Shown piece by piece: positions 1-12,412 of a stretch of 64,000 nt of DNA. The notes below the pieces were generated by a model. That model saw nothing but the letters and a program-made list of their open reading frames with translations. It was not told the origin of the DNA and did not search any database. The first letter of the stretch is position 1. Each line of letters begins with the position of its first letter. The stretch comes from Silurus meridionalis. Its lineage: Eukaryota; Chordata; Actinopteri; Siluriformes; Siluridae. The stretch lies in contig NC_060885.1 in the NCBI RefSeq assembly GCF_014805685.1, positions 17,737,632 through 17,801,631 on the forward strand, in the 5' to 3' direction. The translations under genes and the position numbers were made by a program.

Positions 1-3000
1 TAAATAACCAAAAAAAAAAAATAAATACAACGAATTATAAAAGAAACAAAAACATTCAAAATTTAGAATTTTTTAATGGAATCAAAGATTTGTTGAATAA
101 ATCTAATTTAAGGTCAGGATAATTGGTGTGGTAGCAAATATACCTCATTTATTACTCTTAGCGGCAGGGTCTGAGGGTCTCTGCTGAACTCCTGTTACAA
201 TCTGTGTAGAGTTTCATGGTTTATTTGTGTCTACATGGGTTTTTCCACCTTTCAATAACATGCTGGTAGGTGGACTGGCAACTCCAAATTCCAGTGAGAT
301 GTGAATAAGTGTACTACTAACTTACTGCCTTGTGCTCTTTAGCTAGTCATAACAATGAAAAAAAGTGTTCAGATCATGTTACACTGAAAAAAAACGATAA
401 TGCTGGTAGTTAATGACCTGTGACTCAATGCTGAAAACATGAATACAGGTTGTGCTGTCAACACAGTGGTTCCATTCGTATGCATTGGTTAGGAAATCCT
501 TTGCTTAGTGATTGCTTTGAAAACCATGGTGTTCCACATACTGTAGACCTATACTCACACCAATCTTGCTTTCTTTTTATATGCTGATACTGGGTCCAAA
601 CATTGGCTTACAATTTCTGTTTTCTGAAAGATTTGACTCTTTACTTTTAATTACTTAATTTTTTTCAATCGATTACTGGATTAGCTCCATCACACATTAT
701 GGATTGTCTGTTTGTCCCAGTATCTTTTAAGTCATTCACTAGGCTCTACAGTGGAGGCTTAATTTGCCCTAAAATCAACAAGCTATGGTGAATCAAGTCT
801 TTAAATCAAGTCTTCTGGTTTTATGCATCTGAAATTGAACAATTTCCAAATTAATACAGGACACTTTATGCACTATTAATTAGTTTTTTCAAACAAACAT
901 TATATGCTTACATCCATTAGCTTATATTATTTACATTTTTTATTTAATCCTATTTGTGTCTTTATCTTGTATAGTGTTATTAAAATAGTGTTATTAAAAT
1001 AAAGCTGATTATTTTAATTATTTTCCCTTATTTGAAAGAGAATATAGGTGATCAGGTCTATTTCAACTGTGCCCAAGTTATATATTCTCATTACCATTTA
1101 AACATCGCGTGTATCAAAGAATACTGTTGTAAGAGCAGCATTAAATAGGACTTAAAATAACACTTCTCAGACGCCCCTCCAGGTCACGTGACACTAAATG
1201 CTCATTCCTGTTTCATGTTTCACCTTGCTTGGCAAAACTTTTTATGTTCTGGTTTCTGTGCATCTCACTGTCATGCTTTTGTTGATGTCTAAGTTCATCA
1301 TGTAACTTGCCATGTTGTCATGCTCTTGATTTCTAAGTTTATTCCTGTTTTGGGTTTTGTTTCTTGTGTTTCACGCTAGTTTCTTCACACTGTACACCAA
1401 TGCAAGTCTGCACTTGCACTTGCCTTTGCCTCTATTACATTTTCCCATATTTTCTACCTGAGCCCTTTCTGCAGTGTATTTTGTCCACTTACTATATATC
1501 GTTTTTCATAAATATAAGTTTTCTGCAATCTACAAATAAACAATTTAGACATAGAATACCAAACACCAGAGTTCTGAGTGGATTTAACCTAGCAAACCTG
1601 CTCAACATCTGCCTTAGTTCACCAGCTAAGAAATTGGTTAGGCTAGTGTGTTACAACAGAAAACTACACATTTAGTCTTCATGTTCATTTGAAATTTCAT
1701 TACACAAGATGAACATCACATGAACATCACATGAACACTGAGATAAAGTGAAACCAGTGTCATATTCTCTACTCTGGTGACATGCTGATGAAATACTATC
1801 TAGTAGCACAACGCTGTGAGGATAAAATCCTTTATAAATTCATTTCATTCAACCCCCAACCATGATTTAGTGAAAAGTTCTGCATGTTTTCCAATTGAAC
1901 AATTTGAATGCCATTTATAACATTCACATAGTTGCAGATAGAATGATAAAGATAATTTGTAGTATAAACATACATAACCTATAAAAATAAGGTTTTGGTC
2001 CATGATGACACAATATCCCAAAGGAATCCACACCTGAAAAATTACAATCTATCTATAATAACAATTAAGGGCTTTAAAACATTTTTTCCTGATACTATTT
2101 ATTTACTTATTTTTTGCATAATTGAACCAATTTAAAACAGAACTGTTGTGGTGGTTAATAATTTGATTGCATAAACAGCCATCTGGAAAAAGTAATAAAA
2201 TTTTAACTTTCCTGAAAAAGAAATCATTGCAAATGACCACAACCTATCTTCTAAAGCAGTCCTTTTGACATCATTATAAGTACACAAAGCTCAACACTGT
2301 CAACAAATTAGTAGTAATCTGTGCAAATGTGAATGGTCTGAAATTAATTTAAAATATTGACATTGCATTAATACAATTCCTCTAAACACTAATGGAGAGG
2401 AAAAAAAAAAACTATTCATTGCATTGCTAATGACAAATCTGTGCAGGTTTGGAAATAAGGCAGAGCTTTGTACACTCAGTAGCTCTAAATCCACTCTCTG
2501 CGGTACCACTTTGCAAAGAACTGTAGGAATTTTTTCTTCATATTAAATTTGCTTTAAAATTTCTCTAAAAAATAAAATAATAATCTGTGTGAATCTTGTC
2601 TCAGTTTTCTTCTGTACTAAAATTCCCATACAAGAAGTCTATTGGCTTTATCACTGACCATTACTAGCAACATTTAAACACAAGCAAGACAATTATCTAA
2701 TAAAATACAGTCATTAAATGACCAACCTCCAGTTCTTTGTGCTTTTTTTTCCATTTGCTTCATCAGTCCACCAAACCAGTGTTAAAGGTATTAAAGAATA
2801 GACTGTATATATAATAGATAATTACATACTTGTACCAACTATATAGACTTTGTAAATGTAAGAAAATATTTAGTGACCCTGTCTTTTCAGGCTAGTGCTT
2901 GTATACTATGAGTGCCATTGTGATTATCAGAACCACTATAACACAGATTGACATCAATTTGACATGAAGTTCATACTTTAGTCCTACAGTGTTTATTCCC

Positions 3001-3350
3001 AGCGCATGACAGTTGAGTTAACACTGAACTAGAATACAAACATAAAGCACAAAACAGTCGAGGAGCCTCCAAGGTATTAAGAAAGTGAAAGGTAGAGGTT
3101 TTGTCCCAGTTGTTCTTTTAACGCCTGTGCGTCTCCATAAAAGTTTGCAGGTACATTCATGTCCTGTTATCTTCAGTGCTTCAGTAGCAACGCCTCCAAT
3201 ATGTCCAGCAATAATTCTCATTGCTGATGTTGTTGTTTGAGACTGAAAAGGAATCAGATAAAAAAATATAGTATTAAGGATAGTGAAGAAAGTAACAGAT
3301 TGATGTATGTAGTCATTTCACATCATGAACATTTGTCAAATTATAAAGTA

Positions 3351-3695
3351 CAGTGGACCCGGAAGGTATTCACTACACTTCACTTCTTTCACATTTTATG
3401 TTTCAGCCTTATTCCAAAATTGATTAATTATTTTCCTCAAAAATATGAAAAAAAACAAAACATAATGACAATGTGAAAGTTTATTTGAAATCTTTGCAAA
3501 TTTATAAAAAAACCCACAAAAAAACCCCACATACATAAGTATTTACAGTCTTTGCTCAATACTTTGTTGTATCACCTTTGGCACCAATTACAGCCTCAAG
3601 ACTTGTTGAGTATGATGCTACAAGCTTGGCACACCTATTTCTGGGTAGTTTCTCCTCTTCTTCTTTGCAGAACCTCTCAAGCTCAGGGTGGAAGT
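3351..3695. mobile_element. Truncated Tc1/mariner-like repeat fragment
   Basis: The left edge, cagtggacccggaaggtatt, is a typical CAGT start of a fish Tc1-type terminal inverted repeat. It is followed by the familiar segment about a cause of 'tttcagccttattccaaaa' and by caatactttgttgtatcacc, cttggcacacctatttctgg and similar phrases common in dispersed fish copies. The sequence breaks off near 3695 without the opposite terminus, so this is a partial, non-coding copy. I assign the superfamily from remembered repeat sequence only. Confidence 0.55.
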
Positions 3696-3716
3696 AGTGT
3701 ACTTATAGAGTAATGT

Positions 3717-3945
3717 TGGATATAGAAAGACTGGATTTGTATAATGCTTTTAACTTTGGGTATTGTCTCAAAAGACCTTTAAAGAAATGAATACATTTAT
3801 CCCTTGAAGTTTATTCCAAATAAACGAGCCAGAGAACACAGTGGTAAAGAAAACTCCCTGGGAGAATTTGAGGAAGAAACATTGAGAGGGTCTAGACTCA
3901 AAAGGCATGCCATCCTCATCTGGCAAAAACATAAATTTTAATCAA
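3717..3945 (+). repeat. Dispersed teleost repeat, copy 1
   Basis: This block carries the phrases aatgcttttaactttgggtattgtctcaaa, here interrupted by changes, and later ctccctgggagaatttgagg, aagaaacattgagaggg and ctagactcaaaagg followed by ccatcctcatctgg. These match a repeat often seen in fish genomes. A second, more diverged copy is at about 31797-31985, also on the plus strand. No coding capacity is seen and I cannot give the family name with confidence. Confidence 0.5.
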
Positions 3946-5385
3946 CCTAGTCGGATATTGCTTCCAAAACTAATTAAATTCAAGCCAATACTTTCTTTAT
4001 TGTTATAATCTGTTTTCATTCATTGTGACAAAGAAAAAATATCACACAGAATATCTAGTTTTCTAGGCTTCAGTAAACATGGTGGTGTTTGCTGTTTTAA
4101 GAAATGCATCAGTGTCACTGAGCATGTAATAGTTCTGGGAGCAAATGTGACACGGTCATTAAAGCTGAAAAATAAATAGCTTCCACAAAAAGACAATGAT
4201 TCAAAACATACCCCAAAATCTATCATCACCTACTTCAAGAAATGTAAGCTTTCAGAATGGCCCTCATAATAGCCTGACTTTGAATACATAATTTAAAATA
4301 TGTCTTAAATTTTAAACATGATTTACGTGCAAGACAGCCAAGAATGTCTCAAAAGGAGAAGTGTTCTGCAATCAAAAAATAAAAAATAAATAAAAAATAT
4401 TGAAAAAATATTACAGCTACACAAAATGCGTTTACAAGTTTAATCAAGTTGAGATTAATTGTCATTCTGCCATATGTGGTGATATACAAGGGAACAAAAA
4501 GCCGTGGCCCACAGGACCATGGTGCTGCATATGTAAACATATACTTTATAACAGACACAGGCACATAGACATAAAACATAAAGAGGTATATACATGGAGT
4601 GCAGCTGCAATGCGGCCACAATAAGAACTGACTGAGCATGATCCGCTCCCAGGCAAGTTACACACAAGCCAGCACCCATGCTTGTTTTCCATTTATTCAT
4701 TTTTATTTATATATATTTCAAATATAATGTAACTGTGTATTTATCTTTTTTTTTCGCAAAAATACAACATATGCCATTTGGCTAAAACATTTGCTTACAG
4801 CTTCCCATTCATATTAGACTGAAGAGTTCAAACGGTACACTGTAAAATGACAGGTGATCTATTTGTAGCAGTAGAATTATGTTGAATAAGCAGTCTTAAA
4901 TAAGGCAATTCAAAGGAACCTGAAAAACAACCGATAAATAATAGACAAGACATCTTTGACCCAATAAAAATTGTGACACACTGACACTGACATTGATTTT
5001 TTATCAAAAACAGAGATTTCCTGTCATCACTCCTTTGCCATCCAGCTCAGCCTGTCATTGTTATTATCATTAAGGTCCACCACAATCCTTAGGAATAATG
5101 ATAGATGAGCCATCCTCTAGTTTGGCATCTGTAACATCTGTACTTTTCTGCTGGTCGGCTTTGCAACCATGCTGATGTGCTACTCTTCCACAGCCTGTCT
5201 CATCCCAGTGGCTCCTTGTAGCTGCTGAAATCAATTTGTTTCCCTGCTTCCAAAGTAGTTCATAAAATTAGGCATAGCTACAGTAAGCCTAATCTATAGC
5301 TACATTTCTTCTCAATTGTAGAAAATTCAGCAAAGGAAAATGGGGTTTCCATCATCTAATTCCTGTAGACACTGTGTTTGTGTGG

Positions 5386-5388
<3 letters not shown>

Positions 5389-5442
<54 letters not shown>
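5389..5442. repeat. (TA)27 microsatellite
   Basis: A pure TA dinucleotide run of about 54 bp lies directly at the 3' edge of the DIRS-like GC-rich island. It generates spurious Tyr-Ile open frames on both strands, which are not genes. Confidence 0.95.
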
Positions 5443-5445
<3 letters not shown>

Positions 5446-5449
5446 CATC

Positions 5450-6250
5450 TCTTCGATCCGGGGCATCACCCCATAGCCACACTCCCTCAGTCCTACTATA
5501 TTTGAATATAGCGACACCGTGGGACTAAAGGGCCAGGAGGAATGAGGCCTAGACCATGACCTGGACACCCCTCAAACCCCGGCACAGAGGCACTGACGCA
5601 GGTTGCAGGAAGCACTCGTCCAGCTTGCTAGGCGGACAAGGCGTGCCTCCGAACCTTGCGATTGGGCGCTGGACCGAGCAGGTGAGGGCGGTGAAAGGGA
5701 CGAGCCCGTTTCCAACCCCTCTGCGAGTTCCATTTGTGAACCCCAGATCCTTGCACGCTGCTTTGCCTTGGCTAAAGTGGGGTTGGAACCATGAAGAGCG
5801 GGAGCACCCTCCTCAAATAGTGCTCTCTATTGTCATGCGAGCGCAATCTGCACAGTCGGCTCCTTCGCTCCCAGACAAGCAACACACAGTTTGTACGTAT
5901 CCCTCCGAAATATAGCAGGGGCAAGGAGGAATGCAAGGATGGAAGCAATGCTTCGTCTTCTTAGTCACTTTCATAGCTAAAAATAAGGTATCTAAACAGC
6001 TCCTACCTTTACTGGACAAACACACACAGAGCGCTTCTTAAACAACAGAAGCTGGCGCTGCTTCCTGGTCATCACGTCACCCTGCCGGTGATGCCGCACT
6101 TTCCATTGGACTGATTATACGCAAATTTCAGAGCGTGGACAACACAGAGGCGTTTCCAAAGCATTTTTGACGCAGCTTGAGTACCTAAAGCGGAACTATG
6201 TTAGACTGTTCTACAGTCTTATACCATAAAAAATACACATGCAGTGCACT
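5450..6250 (-). mobile_element. DIRS-like retroelement fragment: leader and N-terminal gag
   Basis: This is a GC- and CpG-rich island in otherwise AT-rich DNA. On the minus strand, 6025-5813 encodes about 70 residues with a Cys/His-rich patch (KTKHCFHPC, then a cysteine-dense stretch ending GADCADCA) that resembles the N-terminal gag region of fish DIRS elements as I remember them. Further downstream (5800-5450) the frame is broken by stops and shifts. The segment 6040-6250 would be the leader or terminal repeat. No RT, RNase H or tyrosine recombinase is present, so this is a dead fragment. An unrelated CpG island cannot be fully excluded. Confidence 0.5.
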
Positions 6251-6730
6251 GCTGAGATTGCCTTAGCCAGACTTTAGGCGATTATGGAAAAAAAGCGAGA
6301 CAGAGATTAAAGGCACATTGCTGAAGGACAGAGAGAAATCGTTTTTTACAGCCAGTGTCTTTATGGCTATTTTCCAGCAAGGACCTAATCTTTCGTGACT
6401 GTCAGGCAAGCACTCATTTCAGCACCAAAGCTCCTTACATGAGTCGGCATTGGGGGCTCAGTCTGGCTCAGTGGCCTACAAACCCAGGGGAGACTAGAGC
6501 GTATTATCTTTGAAGCTACAGTATACCCTCACACTATGCCTGGCTGCACTTTGACAAAAATAAAACGTCATGTCTGACACTTTTAGATAATTTGTACTAG
6601 CAAGCATAACGTTTTACTGAAACACATTTGGGACAATGCAAACACATGCAAAAAAAAAAAAAAAACACGAAAGTCTCTGAAAAGGTAAAACCAAAATTCA
6701 AACATGTGGAAAAATGTATGCATATATAAA

Positions 6731-6750
6731 TGTATGTATGTATGTATGTA

Positions 6751-6801
<51 letters not shown>

Positions 6802-6802
6802 G

Positions 6803-6872
<70 letters not shown>

Positions 6873-6934
6873 CATCCATCCATCCATCCATCCATCCATC
6901 CATCCATCCATCCATCCATCCATCCATCCATCCA
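6731..6934. repeat. Compound tetranucleotide microsatellite
   Basis: About 204 bp of tetranucleotide repeats occur in ordered blocks: TGTA (6731-6750), TGTC/TCTG (about 6751-6789), TATC with one TGTC interruption (about 6790-6870), then CATC (about 6871-6934). Each block differs from the next by one or two base changes, so the tract looks like successive mutation and expansion of one ancestral array. All three plus-strand frames stay open, giving Tyr-Leu-Ser-Ile and His-Pro-Ser-Ile artefacts. Confidence 0.95.
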
Positions 6935-9900
6935 CTTTTAAGATCTGCTAATTATTTAAATTAAGTATAGACCATTTGCTATATACATGGTATAGAGTAA
7001 ATTACTCAAAATATTGACAATGTCACATTAACTACTATTCATCATCATACATTCAACTACTTTTGCAAGTAAGATGGCATAGAGTAAAGTTATATTTTAC
7101 CTTAGACTGAATTACTGACACACAATAGGACACAGTCAGGGGTAGAATTCTGGAGGTGAATAGCAAGAGTGTAGTTTCATAACTGATTTCTGAAGTTCTC
7201 TACATATGAAGTCATATTTGGCAGAGACACGGCTTGTTGTTACTGAGGTCTAGTGGTGGAAGCAAGACAAGACACAGAAACTCTCGATGCTGCTAAAAAT
7301 GCACAGCTGCACTGCAAGTCTTCCGGGGTTCAAGAATTGCTATTTGTGATGAGTTGCTAAGTTTGGATGATCACTTGTTACTGCAGTGAATAAATGAGCC
7401 TCTAATACAGCAAAACCCCACTCGAGCTCTCAAAACTGCTGCTTTGTATCTTTTTTGTAATACACTGCAGTAGTGGGAAAAATATTTAAGAAGTAGGGAA
7501 AAAATGCACACAACACAATCTTGATTTTAAAATTTAACTGATAGTAAAATGAAAGCCAAAAGATAAAATACACCACTTAAAAAAAAGTAAAGGTAGATTT
7601 AAGCAGGAAAATTTTGACTAATACAATATATTTTACATTTAGCCTGCATTTATCTGAAAATCTTAAGCTGGGATCATTTTAGTAAGCAATTAAAATGCAT
7701 TTTTCTGTGTACATTTCTTTTGCACTTAAAAAGTTAATAGCTTACTTGTGATACCATCCCTATGCATCCTATTTCTGTTTTCACTGCAGTAGCTGGGTTG
7801 CTTAGCCTTCTTTTCATTTGATAAAAAAACAGATCAGGTCTTTATTTGGCAGCAGGAACACCATCTTCTGCCTCCGCTGGCCTCCTCCCAGGGGCTTCCT
7901 CACTGTAGTGGAAGTATGCAGCCCAGACCGAGTGATTACAAAGGTAGAGAGAGGCCACTGAGCTGGAAGCCCATATCTTCTCTCTGACACCCCAGGAGAT
8001 AAATGGGTGACGCTGTGAATTTAAACACAGGTACTGAACACTCCGATCCAACTGTGCCTATTTAATCAATCACCATGGCCCTTTAAACAGCCCAATATTC
8101 ACTCTGTACAAGTCACTTCCTCATTTCTCAGTACAGCAGAAGCCATTTCTCTCCCTCTCTCTTCCAAGATTACATGTTCTCTGAAACTGCTCTTCATCTA
8201 TATAGGTCTAAGCAGTCAAATGTGCTTTAAGCACAATCTGTGACACACTACATCTTTCTACTTTCCTGTCCTTGACAGCCTGCCTTCCCTCTTACTGACC
8301 ATTTGCAGTAAAATGCTTTATTGTCAGTATTTCTGCTCTTGGCCACTATGTGCTTTCGAGTAAATAACTACATTATCTACGTCTCAGCCTCTGGAACAGC
8401 ACTAAAACCCCCCTTGAAAGTGCTGAACTGTGAAGAAACCCTGAATAAAAGCACACTTTCCTGGCCACAAAGTGACGTAGCAGGTGGTGAGCTAACCGCC
8501 TTTAAGATAACAGGCATGTAATCACAGAAGACCAGACCTGTCCTCCTTGGCTGTGAAGGAGATAAGAAGCAAGCTTAGCAGGAAAGAAAAGTGTGTGTGT
8601 GTGCTTGTTTGTGTGTGTTTGGTGTAGGCACAAGTATATATCAGTGAAGGGCAAGTGCTTTCAGCACCCACATGCATAGCATTAATTCTTCCTTGCTTTC
8701 ACCTACAACACAAAAAATTTGCCTACTAGTAGTGCAGCAGCAATGGCCTGATAAATGGTTGTAAATAAAGAAGGGAACTGAGCCACTGTTCTGATATCAA
8801 TACTCCTGTTTAGTCTGCAGTTATAAATGTGTTGTATGGAAATTCTCAATGCTAAATCTGCCTCTTCTGTAAGGACAGACTTGAGCTTTAACTGACTCTT
8901 TAATATTCACTTTTATAATACTGCCTCTTTTATCTAACACTAGACCACTTTACGGTTGACACTAGGGTTATTACACTGTTACGGTTTCACAGTGTATGAT
9001 CAGACCGTTACCTCACTTGTGACTTTTATCAAAATACTGATTAAAATGCATTTTTATCTACTAACACCTACCCTTTCATTTTTGTACCCAGTCAAGTTCA
9101 CTGTATTTCAGTGGTTCACAACCTTTATGCACCTGATTGCAACTAACAAACATTTTCTAAATCCTCCTCTGGTCTGTCCCCCACAGCCAAAGCAAAAACT
9201 GAAGAGTGTGTGTACCGTATATGTTGTATGTACTATATGTTTTAAGTTAGCTACTCGGTGCTTGGGGGAAAAACATCCTAACTGCAAGGACTGCTGTATA
9301 ATTCATTAGTGCATTAAACACAATCCTACCTAATCTAATCTATTAATCTATCTATACATCTATTTCTGGCTATGCAGCATTGCACACAACAATTGATTTT
9401 TTATAATTTCATTTTGGAATGATGAAAGTTTTTGCACTTAGTACATGTATATACCAAGCACCTATGGGTATGATGATCAGCTGTTGATATACTTTTGGTT
9501 GTATCGTGTACAAGTATTTTAAAACAAATCTTGCTCAAAATGTAATAAGTGGTGTTCTTTAATGCTCAAATAACAATACAATGAATATGTTAGCACAATG
9601 TGAAAAAATTTCAAACCAGAGGACAGATACACAGATTGAATAAATTCATAGGGATCAGTGGGTGTGTGTTTGGCTGAGCTATTCCAGCATTAGGAACTCC
9701 CTGGCATTAGCAGGGTGTCTGAGAAGACAGATTTAGGCTATATGGTGCTATATGAAAAGTAATGTTTATGCAAATGCTTGCCACATCCTGGTGGTATTGG
9801 CTTTCGGGTCACAGTAAGCTTTAACAAATACAGATTCTGCCACATTCTTTCCTGCAGCAGTTCTCTGTGAGCATTCTGGTGGAAGACTGCACTAGCCACA

Positions 9901-11126
9901 AGCGTATAAGCACAACTAAGTAAATCTGGCAGTGTTGTTGGGTCTGACCCTGTTATCCTGGCTCCGTTATTCCAGCTTGAGAGAGCAGGGCACAGCATGA
10001 GTGTGCTAAGGTCAGTAAGCATGATTAGCTGAGAGGCAGGATAGAGAGGAACTTGGTGGTTATAAATAAAATGACTCTTTTCTCTGCAGGTTGCTTGATG
10101 TCCATGGCTGGAGATAACAAACCTGGCCAGCTGACTGCAGGGCACAGGGGGTGACAACAAGGGGGGCATTGCCAGATCACCAGCAGACTGGACCAGCAGA
10201 CTGGAGCTGATTAGTGCTTATTAGCTCTGCCTGGCCAATACAAAATCCCTACGGCCTAATTTACATATTCAATTTGTATGTATGCCACTTTTTGTTAGAC
10301 ACGGAACATCGTTTTAAATTCACATCAGCCCTGAGTGGTCATGAATGAACTAAATTCGTTTCTTCACAAGTGTTCCTATTCAGATTTTTTCCCCCTTTGT
10401 CTCTGCTAAATAAAAATATCAGCTGCTACAATGTTCTATAGCCAGAAACAAAAATAGACATCAGTGATGTATAAAAAATATTTGATCTACAAATAAAACA
10501 CAAATAAAAAACAGTAGAATGTTCCAAACAGATTTAAAACAGATTTATTTCCAAAGCTAAGAGAAACAACAGTGCTGCTAAACAAGATGCCCTGGATGTG
10601 CTAAACCAGAAATGCACCCTTTGCCTGTAGATGCTGCCACAGACATTTCTCTCTGTAGTGAGATTCGTGATGTATTATATTTACATTCGAACGCATTCAA
10701 CCCCTTCAACATACACTTTATTTTCCACTTTAATTTGACAACATCAACAAAGCACCTCAGGATTTGTGTTATTGATGGGTAGCAATTTAGCACAGATGTG
10801 ACACAGCAGGGAGTGCTGAGCTATATGTGACAGCTTTCTGTCAATGCAGAGGAAATATTTATTGCCTTTTTGTTTTATCTCTTTTGCAGTGGGATAATTA
10901 TAGCTGATGCACACTGAACTGTCACTGTTACTCCTCATGGAATAGTTGATTGGGTAAGATGAGATTGGATATAAGCAAAAAAATTAAAGGTTTCTGCTGG
11001 AAAAAAGAGGCAAAGCCAACACACCCAGGAGTTCACTGCATACATCAGCAAAGTGCTACATCTGCTGAATATTTACATACTGAATTTTTCAGCTGGGTAA
11101 AATGCTAAATAGTGTCCAATGCCACA

Positions 11127-11236
<110 letters not shown>

Positions 11237-11704
11237 GGATTATTTTCACGTGCCACTTCCTTGATCCTGAACATGCCTTGATTTATTTAACAATACGTTA
11301 AAAAATAAATTTACAACTTTTTATAAATTGCAATATATTAAGAACTAATAAGCTTCAATAGCACAAACACAGTGGGTGTGATCATTTGTTTCTATCTTTA
11401 ACATTTATGTACCATTAAACTATATTTTTATATCATTCAACTGCGGTTTGAATACTGTATAAAATATTAATGACAAGTGCTTTGATTAAGTAAGGTTCTT
11501 CTCGATAATTTTTAAAAATGCAAATATAAGAGGAAATGGATGAAATAAGATGAAATAAATTAATATAAACATTATTTTACAACCAAAATGGTACTACAGT
11601 AATCCACTTTTCGATAAGCGAAAAAAACCCCCGTAATTAACGGACGCCACTTCTGCTAACAGAACATGCAATGGTGATCAATGTTTTGGACATAATGTGA
11701 ATCG

Positions 11705-12412
11705 CAGTGGCGGGCAGTCAGGGCCAGCAAAGCCTTCTCTGCTGGCCTAAACACTATCAGCAGCACTGACCTACATTTACAACCAAAATTCTAATATTTG
11801 TTCCACGAAATTGTATTGCATTGTAATTGAATTTATTAGGCAACAGTTTATTCTCTTCATTTCATAGCATTTCTCTTGGCTGCACTGCTTCCAGTACGTT
11901 TATATGGATGTTAGATTTTTTTTGTCCAATCAGATTTCAGCCTTTATGTGCTGCCATGTCAATCTAATCTGCCCAGGGCCTGCAAAGTCTGTCCTGCTGT
12001 CCCTTTTACCATTTTCCCCTTAAGAAATAGCTCTGCTTCTTTAACCAATCAGATTTTATATTCTCCTCACAGGGCCAGCTAGCCAGAATAGCTTCAGCAT
12101 TTTTCTGTCCTCTGATTGGTTGGTCAGAGGGAAACTGTTACAGCCAAGTTTACTTTAAAACATGTGTGTAGCTCTGCACAGATAAATACATCTGAGTTAG
12201 ATTTTTTTTTATGCCTACGGAGGAAGAGAAATATATTTGGTTGCGGGCATACTTAAAAATCCATTTTCAAGAAAAGCTAGACGGTTAGGAGAGGTCGGCC
12301 AACCCCAAAGCTAGGTAGCTTCTCTCAGCCCGAGAAAGGGATTGTTCTTCTCCAGACCAGTGAACACGAGCGGTACCACTGGATTACAGCCTCTGTGGAA
12401 TGGTGCAAATTA
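11705..12412 (+). mobile_element. 5' part of a decayed hAT-type transposon
   Basis: The block begins cagtggcgggcagtcagggc, a terminus I associate with fish hAT elements of the ZMYM-like transposase group. At 12284-12412 the plus strand reads GRPTPKLGSF, then SQPEKG and ERYHWITASVEWCKL before a stop. This pattern (GRPTP-x-L, SQP-x-KG, WLTAS, CKLYCW) is the N-terminal zinc-finger region of those transposases; the expected Cys-Trp-Cys stretch is lost at the stop. The catalytic domain is absent downstream, so this is a 5' fragment only. The CAGTGGCG terminus and the protein match support each other. Confidence 0.65.

Noticed and set aside
6704..6964. Three overlapping plus-strand frames rich in Tyr-Leu-Ser and His-Pro-Ser
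   Set aside because: All derive from the tetranucleotide array, which stays open in all three frames.
7842..8051. 69-codon minus-strand frame ending near an AATAAA
   Set aside because: I tried to match it to small mitochondrial or membrane proteins and found nothing convincing; the polyA signal could be chance.
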